From the NCBI GenBank assembly GCA_013112545.1, contig JABFGJ010000015.1, positions 24,308 to 88,307 on the forward strand: a stretch of DNA of 64,000 bases. The letters are read 5' to 3'. Numbering within the stretch: position 1 is the first letter of the stretch; the number at the start of each line of letters is the position of its first letter. The stretch comes from Bacteroidota bacterium. GTDB taxonomy: Bacteria; Bacteroidota; Bacteroidia; Flavobacteriales_E; Vicingaceae. Of this stretch, positions 10,884 through 19,152 are shown piece by piece. The position numbers and the translations under genes were made by a program. A model generated the notes under the pieces. The model was not told the DNA's origin. It saw nothing but the letters and a program-made list of their open reading frames with translations, and searched no databases.

Positions 10884-10943
10884 TTCCCTAAGTTTTGTAT
10901 AGTATATAAACAAATCTGTAACATAATTCAGAAAATAGAAAAC

Positions 10944-11324
10944 TTACTTTTCTCGATACAACTCAACTTTATAATCTTCCTTCTCTTTATAAATTAGAAA
11001 AACATCTTTTTGTTTTATATTTTTCAACACAAATGCCATCGGATCCATAAGTTTTTTTGACTTTATTAAATGGCATTTATCGCAATTTACTATTCGAAAA
11101 GCAGCTTCTTGCATCCTTTCTAAATCACTAGACTTCTGTCCTATATTTAACTTCATTTCATAATTTTCTAAAGCACTTATAAAAAAATACTGATTTGAGT
11201 TTTCAATTAAACCAATCTTAAAAAACATCTTTACTTCACCAAAATTATCCTCATAACTCTTTTCTTGAGCCATTGTATAACTTGCAATTAGAAATAAAAC
11301 TATTGTTATAATTCTTCTTTTCAT
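10944..11324 (-). CDS. hypothetical small secreted protein
   Basis: The 126-residue protein starts with a clear Sec signal peptide, MKRRIITIVLFLIASYTMAQ, ending in the typical Bacteroidota MAQ cleavage site. The mature part is short, helical-looking and has one CxxC (NCDKCHLIKSK). I do not recognise the family. It lies 60 nt from the next gene (start 10883) and after a strong hairpin (11340-11370), so it is probably a separate transcript or reads through that hairpin. Confidence 0.65.
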   Translation of the reverse strand: MKRRIITIVLFLIASYTMAQEKSYEDNFGEVKMFFKIGLIENSNQYFFISALENYEMKLNIGQKSSDLERMQEAAFRIVNCDKCHLIKSKKLMDPMAFVLKNIKQKDVFLIYKEKEDYKVELYREK

Positions 11325-11339
11325 CTTAAATCTATTTTA

Positions 11340-11370
11340 ATTGGTTTAGGGTATAAAACCCTAAACCAAT
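11340..11370 (-). terminator. perfect 12-bp hairpin, likely terminator of the lipoprotein gene at 11380
   Basis: ATTGGTTTAGGG (11340-11351) and CCCTAAACCAAT (11359-11370) form a perfect 12-bp stem with a 7-nt loop, 9 nt after the stop of the upstream minus-strand gene. The minus-strand tail is TAAAATAGATTT, only weakly T-rich, so termination efficiency is uncertain. Confidence 0.6.
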
Positions 11371-11379
11371 TATTAAAAC

Positions 11380-11790
11380 CTAACAACTTAAATTTACTGC
11401 AGCCATTCCATAACCTACTGTTACATCAACCCAACAACCTGTAGATAAAAATAAATATATCTCAGCCCAAGCTTCATCCAATTGATCGGGAATTACCCAT
11501 ACACTTGCTTCAATATCAAAATCATCCTCATTATATGGAATAGAAATTACTGTATAGCTTCCTGATGATTCCTTTACTTTTACCGAGGTTTCTGGATCCA
11601 AATCTTTTAAGTATGTTTCTAATTCACTTAAGCTTTCAAAAGACATTGGTTCACTCTTATTAACATTGACTTTTTCTTTTTTTACTGCAGTTAATTCCGC
11701 GTTATTTACAAAGTTAGCATCCTCTTTTTCACATGCAGTAAAGCACAAACTAGCCGTAAATAAAGCTAGCATTATATTTAATTTTTTCAT
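11380..11790 (-). CDS. hypothetical lipoprotein
   Basis: The 136-aa protein is read from the ATG at 11790. The frame is open to 11877, but only this start gives a sensible lipoprotein signal (MKKLNIMLALFTASLCFTAC, lipobox FTAC). The mature part is acidic, with a middle segment MSFESLSELETYLKDLDPE. It ends in an aromatic tail with STGCWVDVTVGYGMAAVNLSC and a terminal Cys. Family not recognised; function unknown. Confidence 0.65.
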   Translation of the reverse strand: MKKLNIMLALFTASLCFTACEKEDANFVNNAELTAVKKEKVNVNKSEPMSFESLSELETYLKDLDPETSVKVKESSGSYTVISIPYNEDDFDIEASVWVIPDQLDEAWAEIYLFLSTGCWVDVTVGYGMAAVNLSC

Positions 11791-11877
11791 TGTATTTTGT
11801 TTTAAATTCATCTTTTGTTTTTGTTCATATTGAATTATTCTCCTTTTAGAGAACATACTAAAACTTGGAGTTACCAA

Positions 11878-12200
11878 AAACTTGCTCTTGATTTAAATAA
11901 ATAACGAACTACACTTCTATATTTTGTAGAGAGAGAGAGCCTATATCATTGAATATACTAGCCATTTGTTGCTTATAAATCAAGTATAGCAACCCTACTC
12001 TAGGTAGAAAATGGAATGGAAAATATGATTTTGTTCTGTTCAATTGAATTTCGGTTTGAAGCAAATTCGAGTATAAAAATAAAAAAACAAATCCCACAAA
12101 ACCAAATACTTGCCAATTATTTTAAAAATCAATATGGAAATGTAAAATGAGCTATTTAGATTGCTTTGCTAAATCACATCTCGCCTAGACATGCATTGCT
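11878..12200. other. intergenic region holding a decayed copy of the pcrA 5' region
   Basis: No gene is called here. The right-hand half (12023-12161) is a copy of the sequence that precedes and begins pcrA at 14063. The left-hand part (11878-12008) shows no recognisable feature beyond a run of alternating AG at 11929-11938. A 62-codon antisense frame crosses it and is not supported. Confidence 0.7.
12023..12161 (+). repeat. duplicated pcrA upstream region, copy A (decayed, includes first five pcrA codons)
   Basis: 12023-12141 matches 13898-14016 at 112 of 119 positions. A 41-nt segment present at 14017-14057 is then missing, and the match resumes at GTAAAATGAG. Copy A ends with ATG AGC TAT TTA GAT, which encodes MSYLD, the same first five residues as pcrA (ATG AGT TAT TTG GAT) with two synonymous changes. 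The sequence then diverges into the 3' flank of the T9SS gene. The missing 41 nt include the likely -7 element of pcrA. Confidence 0.85.
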
Positions 12201-13763
12201 TTATTTAAGTTTTAATAATTTTCCTGATGTTGTGTTTCCGTATGAATCCTTAACAATATAAAAATACATCCCGCTTTGCCAATGCCTTGTTGATATGTTC
12301 ATTTTATCATTTGACCAATTGCATTGATAAACACTTCTACCTAAAGCATCTACAATTTCTACTTTATAAGGAACAAAATAATTTAGTTTTAAAAGATTTA
12401 TGCTTTCTTTAAATGGATTCGGATAAAAAGCCACATACTTATCTATGTTTTTTCTTTCATTTATATTACTTCTGATGTAGTTACCCAAAGAATCTACCCT
12501 CAATACATAGATATAACGATCTCCGTTTTGTCTAGCAACACTATCTTCTAATGTGCCTGCCATGGTTATGTTGCCATTTTTATCACTCGTTAAATTTTCT
12601 AGCTGTATGGTATTCTGGTTATAATATACTTTTTCCCATTTAACATTCAAGTTTTTATCGAATTTTATCAATCTAAAAGCAGTAGGATCTTCAGTGTTAA
12701 ATGGGTTACTATATTTAAATTTTTTTAATGATTGAGTTGTCCCAAAGTAATAATAACCACTGATAGAATCATAAACTAAGGAATTACCAATGCTTTGTTG
12801 GTTTGTATCTATTGAGTTTATGCGTTTATAATTTAATTGCTTCAAAGACGTATCGTATAAAAACAAATGAACATCTCCTTTTTTTGTATCTATATTATCA
12901 TAAAGGGCATAAGCGATTATAAAAGTACTATCAGTTACCCAGCTTACATCAGTAGCATAAGTCACTATAGAACTATCGTTAGGAAATGGTTTTGAAGGTA
13001 AACTTATAATCTGCTTTTGAATCGGCTGAAAATTCGAATCTAACTTATTGATTTGCATGAATGTTAAAAAAAAGTTTGGTGGCCCAAAATAACCATCAGA
13101 GAACGTGTAATAATGCCCGTTTTTGTCTTTTAAGGCATGGAAGATATTTGATGTATAAATACTATCACGATCATTAAACAATGATTTTTCATAAATTAAA
13201 CTGTCTTGATATACCTGAAATAAATGTCCAAAGTCAATTCCATTATTGTAAGCTGATAATGAGCCAAAAAAAGTAAGTGTATCATTTTTAACAAAAAAAT
13301 CTTTTATGAAAATAGATGAGTCCTGTTTTGTTACAAAATAATGTTTGTCTAACACATCAAAATTATAATTGGTTTTTAAATGAATTCCATTAAAATCATA
13401 AGGAAAAGATTTCCGAATGCTTCCATATAAGTCAAAACCATTGCCATTGTCTATGGTAATTTGAATATCCAAGTGATTTATGGAATCTATAAAATTAGAG
13501 TCTAAGCTGCTAGGTACAATTTGTTTCACCATTTGTTGATTGCCCATAACATCTATTTTAAGAAAAAAAGGCTGACTCGTAAAATACAGTGAATCATAGG
13601 ACTGTCCACCATTTTTAATCGTAAAATAGGAGTTTAATTGGTCGTCAATCCAAACATTGTGTATGTAGTTCTTATCAGAATTTATGTGATATGTTTTTTC
13701 AAATGTTTGGGCAGCAAGCTGCCCAAACAAAAGATAGAATAATAATGAGAATTTAATTTTCAT
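12201..13763 (-). CDS. T9SS type A sorting domain-containing protein
   Basis: Secreted or cell-surface protein of 520 aa from ATG 13763. The frame extends to 13841, but MKIKFSLLFYLLFGQLAAQ is the signal peptide, so the internal ATG is chosen. The body is a long beta-rich region with repeated FxKIDxxGN/FDKNLN-type strands, like secreted beta-propellers. The last 75 residues are a type A T9SS sorting domain (FYPNPFKESINL ... VEIVDALGRSVYQ ... GMYFYIVKDSYGN ... LLKLK). Substrate unknown. The gene is bounded by two copies of the pcrA 5' region and looks inserted; a perfect hairpin covers its signal-peptide codons. Confidence 0.88.
   Translation of the reverse strand: MKIKFSLLFYLLFGQLAAQTFEKTYHINSDKNYIHNVWIDDQLNSYFTIKNGGQSYDSLYFTSQPFFLKIDVMGNQQMVKQIVPSSLDSNFIDSINHLDIQITIDNGNGFDLYGSIRKSFPYDFNGIHLKTNYNFDVLDKHYFVTKQDSSIFIKDFFVKNDTLTFFGSLSAYNNGIDFGHLFQVYQDSLIYEKSLFNDRDSIYTSNIFHALKDKNGHYYTFSDGYFGPPNFFLTFMQINKLDSNFQPIQKQIISLPSKPFPNDSSIVTYATDVSWVTDSTFIIAYALYDNIDTKKGDVHLFLYDTSLKQLNYKRINSIDTNQQSIGNSLVYDSISGYYYFGTTQSLKKFKYSNPFNTEDPTAFRLIKFDKNLNVKWEKVYYNQNTIQLENLTSDKNGNITMAGTLEDSVARQNGDRYIYVLRVDSLGNYIRSNINERKNIDKYVAFYPNPFKESINLLKLNYFVPYKVEIVDALGRSVYQCNWSNDKMNISTRHWQSGMYFYIVKDSYGNTTSGKLLKLK
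13705..13728 (-). other. perfect 11-bp hairpin inside the signal-peptide codons
   Basis: GTTTGGGCAGC (13705-13715) and GCTGCCCAAAC (13718-13728) are exact reverse complements separated by 2 nt. On the mRNA this is nucleotides 36-59 of the T9SS gene, encoding the signal-peptide cleavage region LFGQLAAQ. There is no T-tract. It could hinder early translation elongation or act as a recombination-prone palindrome; compare 38903-38937. Confidence 0.75.
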
Positions 13764-13897
13764 AGCATACCTTTTTAAAAAATTGGTCTTGGTCGTTCTG
13801 AAGTAGGACAACCTAATGGGTAGTCGCATATCTTTTTGCAAGCTGAAACTGTATATACATTAGCAAAATGATTTGCAGTATGATTTGGGATTGGATA

Positions 13898-14077
13898 ATA
13901 TGGTTTTGTTCTGTTCAATTGAACTTAGGTTTGAAGCAAATTCGAGTATAAAAATAAAAAAACAAACTACACAAAACCAAACACTTGCCAATTATTTTAA
14001 AAATCAATATGGAAATTATTCAAAAGCAGTTATTTTGTATATAGAGATAGTATTTTTGTAAAATGAGTTATTTGGAT
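13898..14077 (+). repeat. pcrA upstream region, copy B (functional copy)
   Basis: This is the intact partner of 12023-12161 and leads directly into pcrA. The interval between the two copies is filled by the T9SS gene and its flanks. 13764-13897 has no gene or clear promoter; it includes TTTTGC/GCAAAA arms around 13832-13867 of doubtful significance. Confidence 0.85.
14051..14058 (+). promoter_or_regulatory. -7 element of pcrA, 4 nt before the start codon
   Basis: TATTTTTG matches TAnnTTTG and is followed by exactly four bases and the pcrA ATG. With the usual Bacteroidota box-to-start distance the transcript would begin at or next to the ATG, so the mRNA could be leaderless. No good TTG is seen at the -33 position. 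Confidence 0.5.
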
Positions 14078-16408
14078 GAATTAAACCCTTCGCAAAGAGA
14101 AGCTGTTGTAAACACGGAAGGTCCTGTTATGGTAATTGCAGGTGCTGGTTCTGGTAAAACCCGCGTGTTAACTTATAGAATAGCTCATTTAATGAGTAAA
14201 GGAGTTGATCCATTTCAAATTTTAGCTTTAACGTTTACCAATAAAGCGGCTAAAGAAATGAAGGAAAGAATTGGAAAAATTGTTGGTGCGGGAGAAGCCA
14301 AAAATCTTTGGATGGGTACTTTTCACTCCATTTTTGCTCGAATTTTGAGGTCTGAGGCTGAAAAACTTCATTACCCCTCCAACTTTACCATTTACGATTC
14401 TGCCGATTCTAAAAGTTTAATCAAGTCTATTATAAAAGACCTCGGTTTAGACGATAAAGTCTATAAACCAGGCTTAGTTTTAAATCGGATTTCAGCTGCT
14501 AAAAACAATTTGCTTTCTGCTACAGCATACACCGCCAACACCACCATAGTAGCAGAAGATAGGCAATCGGCAAAACCCCGTATTGGCGATATATATAAGG
14601 CTTATGAGTCTCGTTGTTTTAAATCTGCCGCCATGGATTTCGATGATTTGCTATTTAAAACCAATATATTAATGCGTGATTTCCCTGAAGTATTGTATAA
14701 GTATCAGCATCGATTCAAATACCTTTTGGTTGATGAGTATCAGGACACAAATTTTTCGCAATACTTATTAGTAAAGAAACTCGGTGCTTTAAATGAAAAT
14801 ATCTGTGTAGTAGGTGATGATGCTCAAAGTATTTATTCTTTTCGAGGAGCCAACATCCAAAACATTTTAAACTTCCAACAAGATTATAAAGACACCAAAG
14901 TATATAAGTTAGAACAAAACTATCGTTCTACGAAGAACATCGTAAATGCAGCGAATCATGTCATTGGTCACAACAAAGATCAGTTGCAAAAAGAAGTGTG
15001 GACTGATAATGGAGTAGGAAATAAGATTAAAGTCAGCAAATCATTAACTGATAATGAGGAAGGCAATCAGGTTGCAAATAGCATTATTGAAACCAAACAC
15101 AACAACCAAGCGTTAAATAGTGATTTTGCGATTTTGTATCGAACCAATGCTCAATCTAGAGCGATGGAAGAAGCGCTTCGAAAAAAAGATATTCCATATC
15201 GAATTTATGGAGGGCTTTCTTTTTACCAACGAAAAGAAATTAAAGACATCTTGGCTTATTGCCGATTGGTTATCAACCCCGATGATGAAGAAGCCTTAAA
15301 ACGAGTAATCAATTACCCAACGCGAGGAATTGGCAAAACTTCTTTAGATCACATTTCTTTAATTTCTAATGAACAAAACATTAGTATGTGGAAGGTTATT
15401 TCTTCCAACATTTTGATGAACTTGCCAATAAATGCTGGTGCAAAAAATAAAATTAGAAGTTTCGTTGACATGATTCGAAACTTTCAATTGATGCAGAGCA
15501 AAAAAAACGCCTATGAATTAGCGGAAGAAATTGCAAAGTCTTCAACTATTTTGTCGGATTTGTTTAGTGATAGAACTCCAGAAGGAATTGCGCGGTATGA
15601 TAATATACAAGAATTATTGAATGGTATAAAGGATTTTGTTGATCATTCGGAAACAGAAAATGAAGACAAATCGCTTGCTGTTTTTTTGCAAGACATTGCC
15701 TTATTAACCGATGCTGATAATGACAAAGACAATGATCCCAACAAAGTAACCCTTATGACTATACATGCAGCAAAAGGATTAGAATTTCCCTATGTATATA
15801 TAGTAGGTTTAGAAGAGAACTTATTTCCATCTCAGATGTCTTTATCTTCGAGATCTGATTTAGAAGAAGAAAGACGTTTGTTTTATGTAGCTTTGACAAG
15901 AGCTGAAAAAGAAGTGAACCTATCATTTGCTACAAGCAGATATAGGTGGGGAAACCTGATTTATTGCGAGCCTAGCCGCTTCATAGAAGAGATTGATGAA
16001 CAATTTTTGGACTACACTGAGGCAAAGGAAAAAGCAATTAGTACATTTGACAACGAAAGAAGCTCATATTTCAAGACTAATAATACATCGAATTCTAAAT
16101 ATAATAAACGCGTTGGCATGTCTAAAGTAGCAAAAAAGGATACCAAAACCCCTCCTGAAAAAATTATTCCTCCACATAAAAAAATGGTGAGCATAGATAA
16201 TGCAAATAGGCCTGTTGACCCTTCATTTGCTGCAACGGCAAGTAAAATTGAAAAAGGGATGCGAGTAGAACATCTTCGATTTGGAAAAGGAGAGGTTACC
16301 GAAATGGAGGGAAAAGAACCAAATATAAAAGCGACTATACAATTCGACCAAGGTGGTGAAAAGCAGCTTTTGCTGAAATTTGCTAAACTTAGAATCTTAA
16401 AAAATTAA
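14063..16408 (+). CDS. pcrA: ATP-dependent DNA helicase PcrA/UvrD
   Basis: Superfamily 1A 3'-5' helicase acting in nucleotide excision repair, rolling-circle replication and RecA-filament removal. The 781 residues carry the full motif set: GAGSGKTRVLTYRIA (Walker A, residue ~27), VDEYQDTN (motif II), VGDDAQSIYSFRGA (III), QNYRST (IV), MTIHAAKGLEFPYVY (V) and LFYVALTRAEKE (VI). The C-terminus GMRVEHLRFGKGEVTEMEG is the small Tudor-like RNA polymerase-binding domain typical of PcrA. A decayed duplicate of its first five codons lies at 12147. Confidence 0.95.
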   Translation: MSYLDELNPSQREAVVNTEGPVMVIAGAGSGKTRVLTYRIAHLMSKGVDPFQILALTFTNKAAKEMKERIGKIVGAGEAKNLWMGTFHSIFARILRSEAEKLHYPSNFTIYDSADSKSLIKSIIKDLGLDDKVYKPGLVLNRISAAKNNLLSATAYTANTTIVAEDRQSAKPRIGDIYKAYESRCFKSAAMDFDDLLFKTNILMRDFPEVLYKYQHRFKYLLVDEYQDTNFSQYLLVKKLGALNENICVVGDDAQSIYSFRGANIQNILNFQQDYKDTKVYKLEQNYRSTKNIVNAANHVIGHNKDQLQKEVWTDNGVGNKIKVSKSLTDNEEGNQVANSIIETKHNNQALNSDFAILYRTNAQSRAMEEALRKKDIPYRIYGGLSFYQRKEIKDILAYCRLVINPDDEEALKRVINYPTRGIGKTSLDHISLISNEQNISMWKVISSNILMNLPINAGAKNKIRSFVDMIRNFQLMQSKKNAYELAEEIAKSSTILSDLFSDRTPEGIARYDNIQELLNGIKDFVDHSETENEDKSLAVFLQDIALLTDADNDKDNDPNKVTLMTIHAAKGLEFPYVYIVGLEENLFPSQMSLSSRSDLEEERRLFYVALTRAEKEVNLSFATSRYRWGNLIYCEPSRFIEEIDEQFLDYTEAKEKAISTFDNERSSYFKTNNTSNSKYNKRVGMSKVAKKDTKTPPEKIIPPHKKMVSIDNANRPVDPSFAATASKIEKGMRVEHLRFGKGEVTEMEGKEPNIKATIQFDQGGEKQLLLKFAKLRILKN

Positions 16409-16441
16409 AAATACCCTAAGAAATATATTTAAAATCACTAA

Positions 16442-17071
16442 ATGAATTACAATACAAGTAGGCCAAAAATGATTATTCCTGAATATGGCCGACACATTCA
16501 AAGTTTAATAGACCACGCCGTTAAACTAGAAGATAAAGATAAACGAAATGAAATGGCATTAGCCATCATAGATGTAATGGGGCAATTAAACCCTCACCTG
16601 CGAGATGTACAAGATTTCAAGCATAAGCTATGGGATCATATTTTCATCATGTCGGACTTTAAATTAGAGGTTGATTCACCCTACCCTGTTCCAACTCCTG
16701 AGCATTTTACTGAAAAGCCCAATAAAATGTCATATCCTCAAAACAATACGCGATTTAAACACTATGGAAAAGGTGTTGAGAATTTAGTAAAGGCAGCAAT
16801 TGCTATGGAAGAAGGAGAAGAGAAAGATGAGCTTATAAACTCCATTGCCAATTTAATGAAGAAGCATTACATTACTTGGGGTAGAAGTTCGGTTAATGAT
16901 GATCAAATTATTTCTGATTTAATAAAAATAGCCAAAGGAAAATTAAAAGTTCCTACAAGTATAGAATTGATTCCTACAAAAGAAATAGCAACCAGAAATA
17001 CAACAACCACCACAGCACAAAAAACAAATAAGAAAAAAAATCGCAAATCAAAGTCTAGAAAAAAATACTAA
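16442..17071 (+). CDS. DUF4290 domain-containing protein
   Basis: The 209-residue cytoplasmic protein matches the Bacteroidota DUF4290 family: IIPEYGRHIQSLIDHAVKLE, NPHLRDVQDFKHKLWDHIF and MSDFKLEVDSPYPVP are its usual blocks. The last 30 residues are a Thr- and Lys-rich basic tail (TTTTTAQKTNKKKNRKSKSR) that may bind nucleic acid; this is inference. Function is unknown. In this phylum the gene typically precedes murA, as here (12 nt), so the two are probably co-transcribed. Confidence 0.88.
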   Translation: MNYNTSRPKMIIPEYGRHIQSLIDHAVKLEDKDKRNEMALAIIDVMGQLNPHLRDVQDFKHKLWDHIFIMSDFKLEVDSPYPVPTPEHFTEKPNKMSYPQNNTRFKHYGKGVENLVKAAIAMEEGEEKDELINSIANLMKKHYITWGRSSVNDDQIISDLIKIAKGKLKVPTSIELIPTKEIATRNTTTTTAQKTNKKKNRKSKSRKKY

Positions 17072-17083
17072 ACGACATTATTA

Positions 17084-18388
17084 ATGGGAACATTTGAAAT
17101 TAACGGAGGTAAACGTTTATCTGGTGAATTAAAACCTCAAGGTGCTAAAAACGAAGCATTGCAAATATTATGTGCAGTTTTATTAAGCCCAGAAAAAATT
17201 ACTATCAAGAACCTTCCAGACATTATTGATGTCAACAAACTAATTGACTTATTAAAAGACCTTGGTGTTAAAGTAGAAAAGCTTGATAGTGAAACTTATA
17301 GTTTTCAAGCCGATGATATTGATATCGAATATTTAAACACGCAAAAATTTAAAGAGAAAGGTTCCAGTTTAAGGGGCTCGGTTATGATTTTAGGCCCACT
17401 TCTTTCTCGATTTGGAAAAGGGTATATTCCTAGACCAGGTGGTGATAAAATTGGAAGAAGAAGATTGGATACTCATTTTATTGGTTTTGAAAAGTTAGGC
17501 GCAAAATTTATCTATAACGAAGATAATAAGTTTTATAAAGTTGAAGCAAGCAACTTACAAGGAACTTACATGCTATTAGACGAAGCATCAGTTACAGGTA
17601 CAGCTAACATTATAATGGCTGCTGTTTTGGCTAAAGGAACTACAACAATCTATTATGCTGCTTGTGAGCCTTACATACAACAACTTTGTAAAATGCTAAA
17701 TAGCATGGGAGCAAATATTACAGGCATTGGTTCTAATTTGCTAACCATAAACGGAGTAGAATACTTAGGAGGTTGTGAGCATAAAATCTTACCTGACATG
17801 ATAGAGATAGGTAGTTTTATTGGTCTTGCAGCAATGACAGGGTCAGAAATTACCATCAAGGATGTGTCTTATGAAAACTTGGGAATTATACCTGATACCT
17901 TTAGAAAGCTCGGTATTCAGATAGATTTAATTGGCGATGATTTATATATACCTGCTCAGGACCATTATAGCATAGAAACTTTTATTGATGGTTCTATCAT
18001 GACCATTTCAGATGCACCATGGCCTGGATTTACACCTGATTTATTGAGCATTATTTTGGTTGTTGCCACACAAGCAAGGGGCTCTGTTTTGATTCATCAA
18101 AAAATGTTTGAAAGCCGCTTGTTCTTTGTCGATAAACTAATTGATATGGGAGCCCAAATTATTTTATGTGACCCACACCGAGCAACTGTAATAGGCCTAG
18201 ATAAACGAACAAAATTAAAGGGCATTCAAATGACTTCACCTGATATTAGAGCTGGAGTTTCCCTTTTAATTGCCGCACTATCTGCTAGTGGAAAAAGCAC
18301 TATTCATAATATTGAACAAATAGATAGAGGGTATCAAAACATTGATGTTAGACTTAATGCACTTGGTGCAGATATCAAACGAACTTAG
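17084..18388 (+). CDS. murA: UDP-N-acetylglucosamine 1-carboxyvinyltransferase (MurA)
   Basis: Transfers enolpyruvate from PEP to UDP-GlcNAc, the first committed step of peptidoglycan synthesis in the cytoplasm. Full length (434 aa) EPT-fold enzyme with catalytic Lys22 (QGAKNEAL) and the Bacteroidota-type loop PRPGGDKIGRRRLDTHF. Asp121 in that loop stands where E. coli MurA has Cys115, the residue alkylated by fosfomycin; Asp enzymes are known to be active and fosfomycin-insensitive. The start (MGTFEINGGKRLSG) fits the family. It lies 12 nt after DUF4290. Confidence 0.96.
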   Translation: MGTFEINGGKRLSGELKPQGAKNEALQILCAVLLSPEKITIKNLPDIIDVNKLIDLLKDLGVKVEKLDSETYSFQADDIDIEYLNTQKFKEKGSSLRGSVMILGPLLSRFGKGYIPRPGGDKIGRRRLDTHFIGFEKLGAKFIYNEDNKFYKVEASNLQGTYMLLDEASVTGTANIIMAAVLAKGTTTIYYAACEPYIQQLCKMLNSMGANITGIGSNLLTINGVEYLGGCEHKILPDMIEIGSFIGLAAMTGSEITIKDVSYENLGIIPDTFRKLGIQIDLIGDDLYIPAQDHYSIETFIDGSIMTISDAPWPGFTPDLLSIILVVATQARGSVLIHQKMFESRLFFVDKLIDMGAQIILCDPHRATVIGLDKRTKLKGIQMTSPDIRAGVSLLIAALSASGKSTIHNIEQIDRGYQNIDVRLNALGADIKRT

Positions 18389-18428
18389 TTTGGAACTAAT
18401 CTTGTTAACTAAGCAATAAAATAAAAAG

Positions 18429-18971
18429 ATGAATAAAGTAATTTGCATATTAATCGTATTAATAGGTTTTAATTTTAACAATAACCTAAACGCACAATCC
18501 AAAAATGAAGAAGTAACAGTTGGGCTAAGAATAGGAAATAAAGCACCTGAACTAAAGTTTGCAGACCCAAATGGCAAGATGATAGCACTCTCTGATTTAA
18601 AAGGTAAAATGGTGTTAATCGACTTTTGGGCTTCTTGGTGTGGCCCTTGTAGAAAGGAAAACCCCAATATTGTCAAAACTTACCACAAATTTAAAAATGA
18701 AAAATTCAAGAATGGGAATGGATTTACTGTTTATTCTGTTTCATTAGATAAAGCTAAAGGAGCTTGGCAAAACGCAATCATGCAAGATGGCTTAGCTTGG
18801 CCTTATCATGTTAGCGATTTAAAAGCCTGGGCTGCTGAAGGCGCACGTATATATGGAGTAAGATCCATCCCCTCAGCTTTTCTTATCGATGGAGATGGAA
18901 TAATAATAGGTAAAGGCAATGCCATCAGAGGTGGTGGACTTGGCGCAACTTTAGATGCCTTTAAGAAATAG
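18429..18971 (+). CDS. TlpA-like thioredoxin-fold protein
   Basis: Secreted or periplasmic thiol-disulfide protein of 180 aa. Signal peptide MNKVICILIVLIGFNFNNNLNAQ is followed by a TlpA/AhpC-type fold with the redox motif FWASWCGPCRKENP (Cys71, Cys74) and the cis-Pro segment VRSIPSAFLID. It probably reduces disulfides in exported proteins or cytochromes, or handles peroxide; the substrate cannot be read from sequence. It lies 40 nt after murA on the same strand. Confidence 0.9.
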   Translation: MNKVICILIVLIGFNFNNNLNAQSKNEEVTVGLRIGNKAPELKFADPNGKMIALSDLKGKMVLIDFWASWCGPCRKENPNIVKTYHKFKNEKFKNGNGFTVYSVSLDKAKGAWQNAIMQDGLAWPYHVSDLKAWAAEGARIYGVRSIPSAFLIDGDGIIIGKGNAIRGGGLGATLDAFKK

Positions 18972-19083
18972 AAATTGGCCATATAATCTTTTCATGTCTA
19001 AGCAACACCAATTGTAGCTTTAACTCAAAAATACAGAATCTTAATTTTCTTAAAAAAGATACTTCTAAGTGTTTTATTTTAGC

Positions 19084-19121
19084 TGTCAATTTGACAAAAA
19101 AGAACATTGGCAAACCATTTG
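19084..19121 (+). promoter_or_regulatory. possible grpE-dnaJ promoter with overlapping palindrome
   Basis: TGTCAA-T-TTGACA (19084-19096) is a perfect palindrome. Its right half supplies a TTG, and 20 nt further downstream comes ACCATTTG (19114-19121), a partial match to TAnnTTTG. The arrangement looks like a promoter whose -33 element sits inside an operator, plausible for a heat-shock operon. It is not a CIRCE element. The rest of 18972-19152 shows nothing else. Confidence 0.4.
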
Positions 19122-19152
19122 AAAAGCCGATTTAGAATTAAATTTATCACGC

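Noticed and set aside
11909..12097. 62-codon minus-strand frame
   Set aside because: Runs antisense through the duplicated pcrA leader, has no start context or recognisable family.
13900..14061. 53-codon plus-strand frame upstream of pcrA, also open (41 codons) in copy A at 12025-12150
   Set aside because: Six of the seven base differences between the copies change the amino acid, the opposite of coding constraint; the frame is low-complexity Lys/Asn/Gln. Treated as duplicated non-coding DNA.
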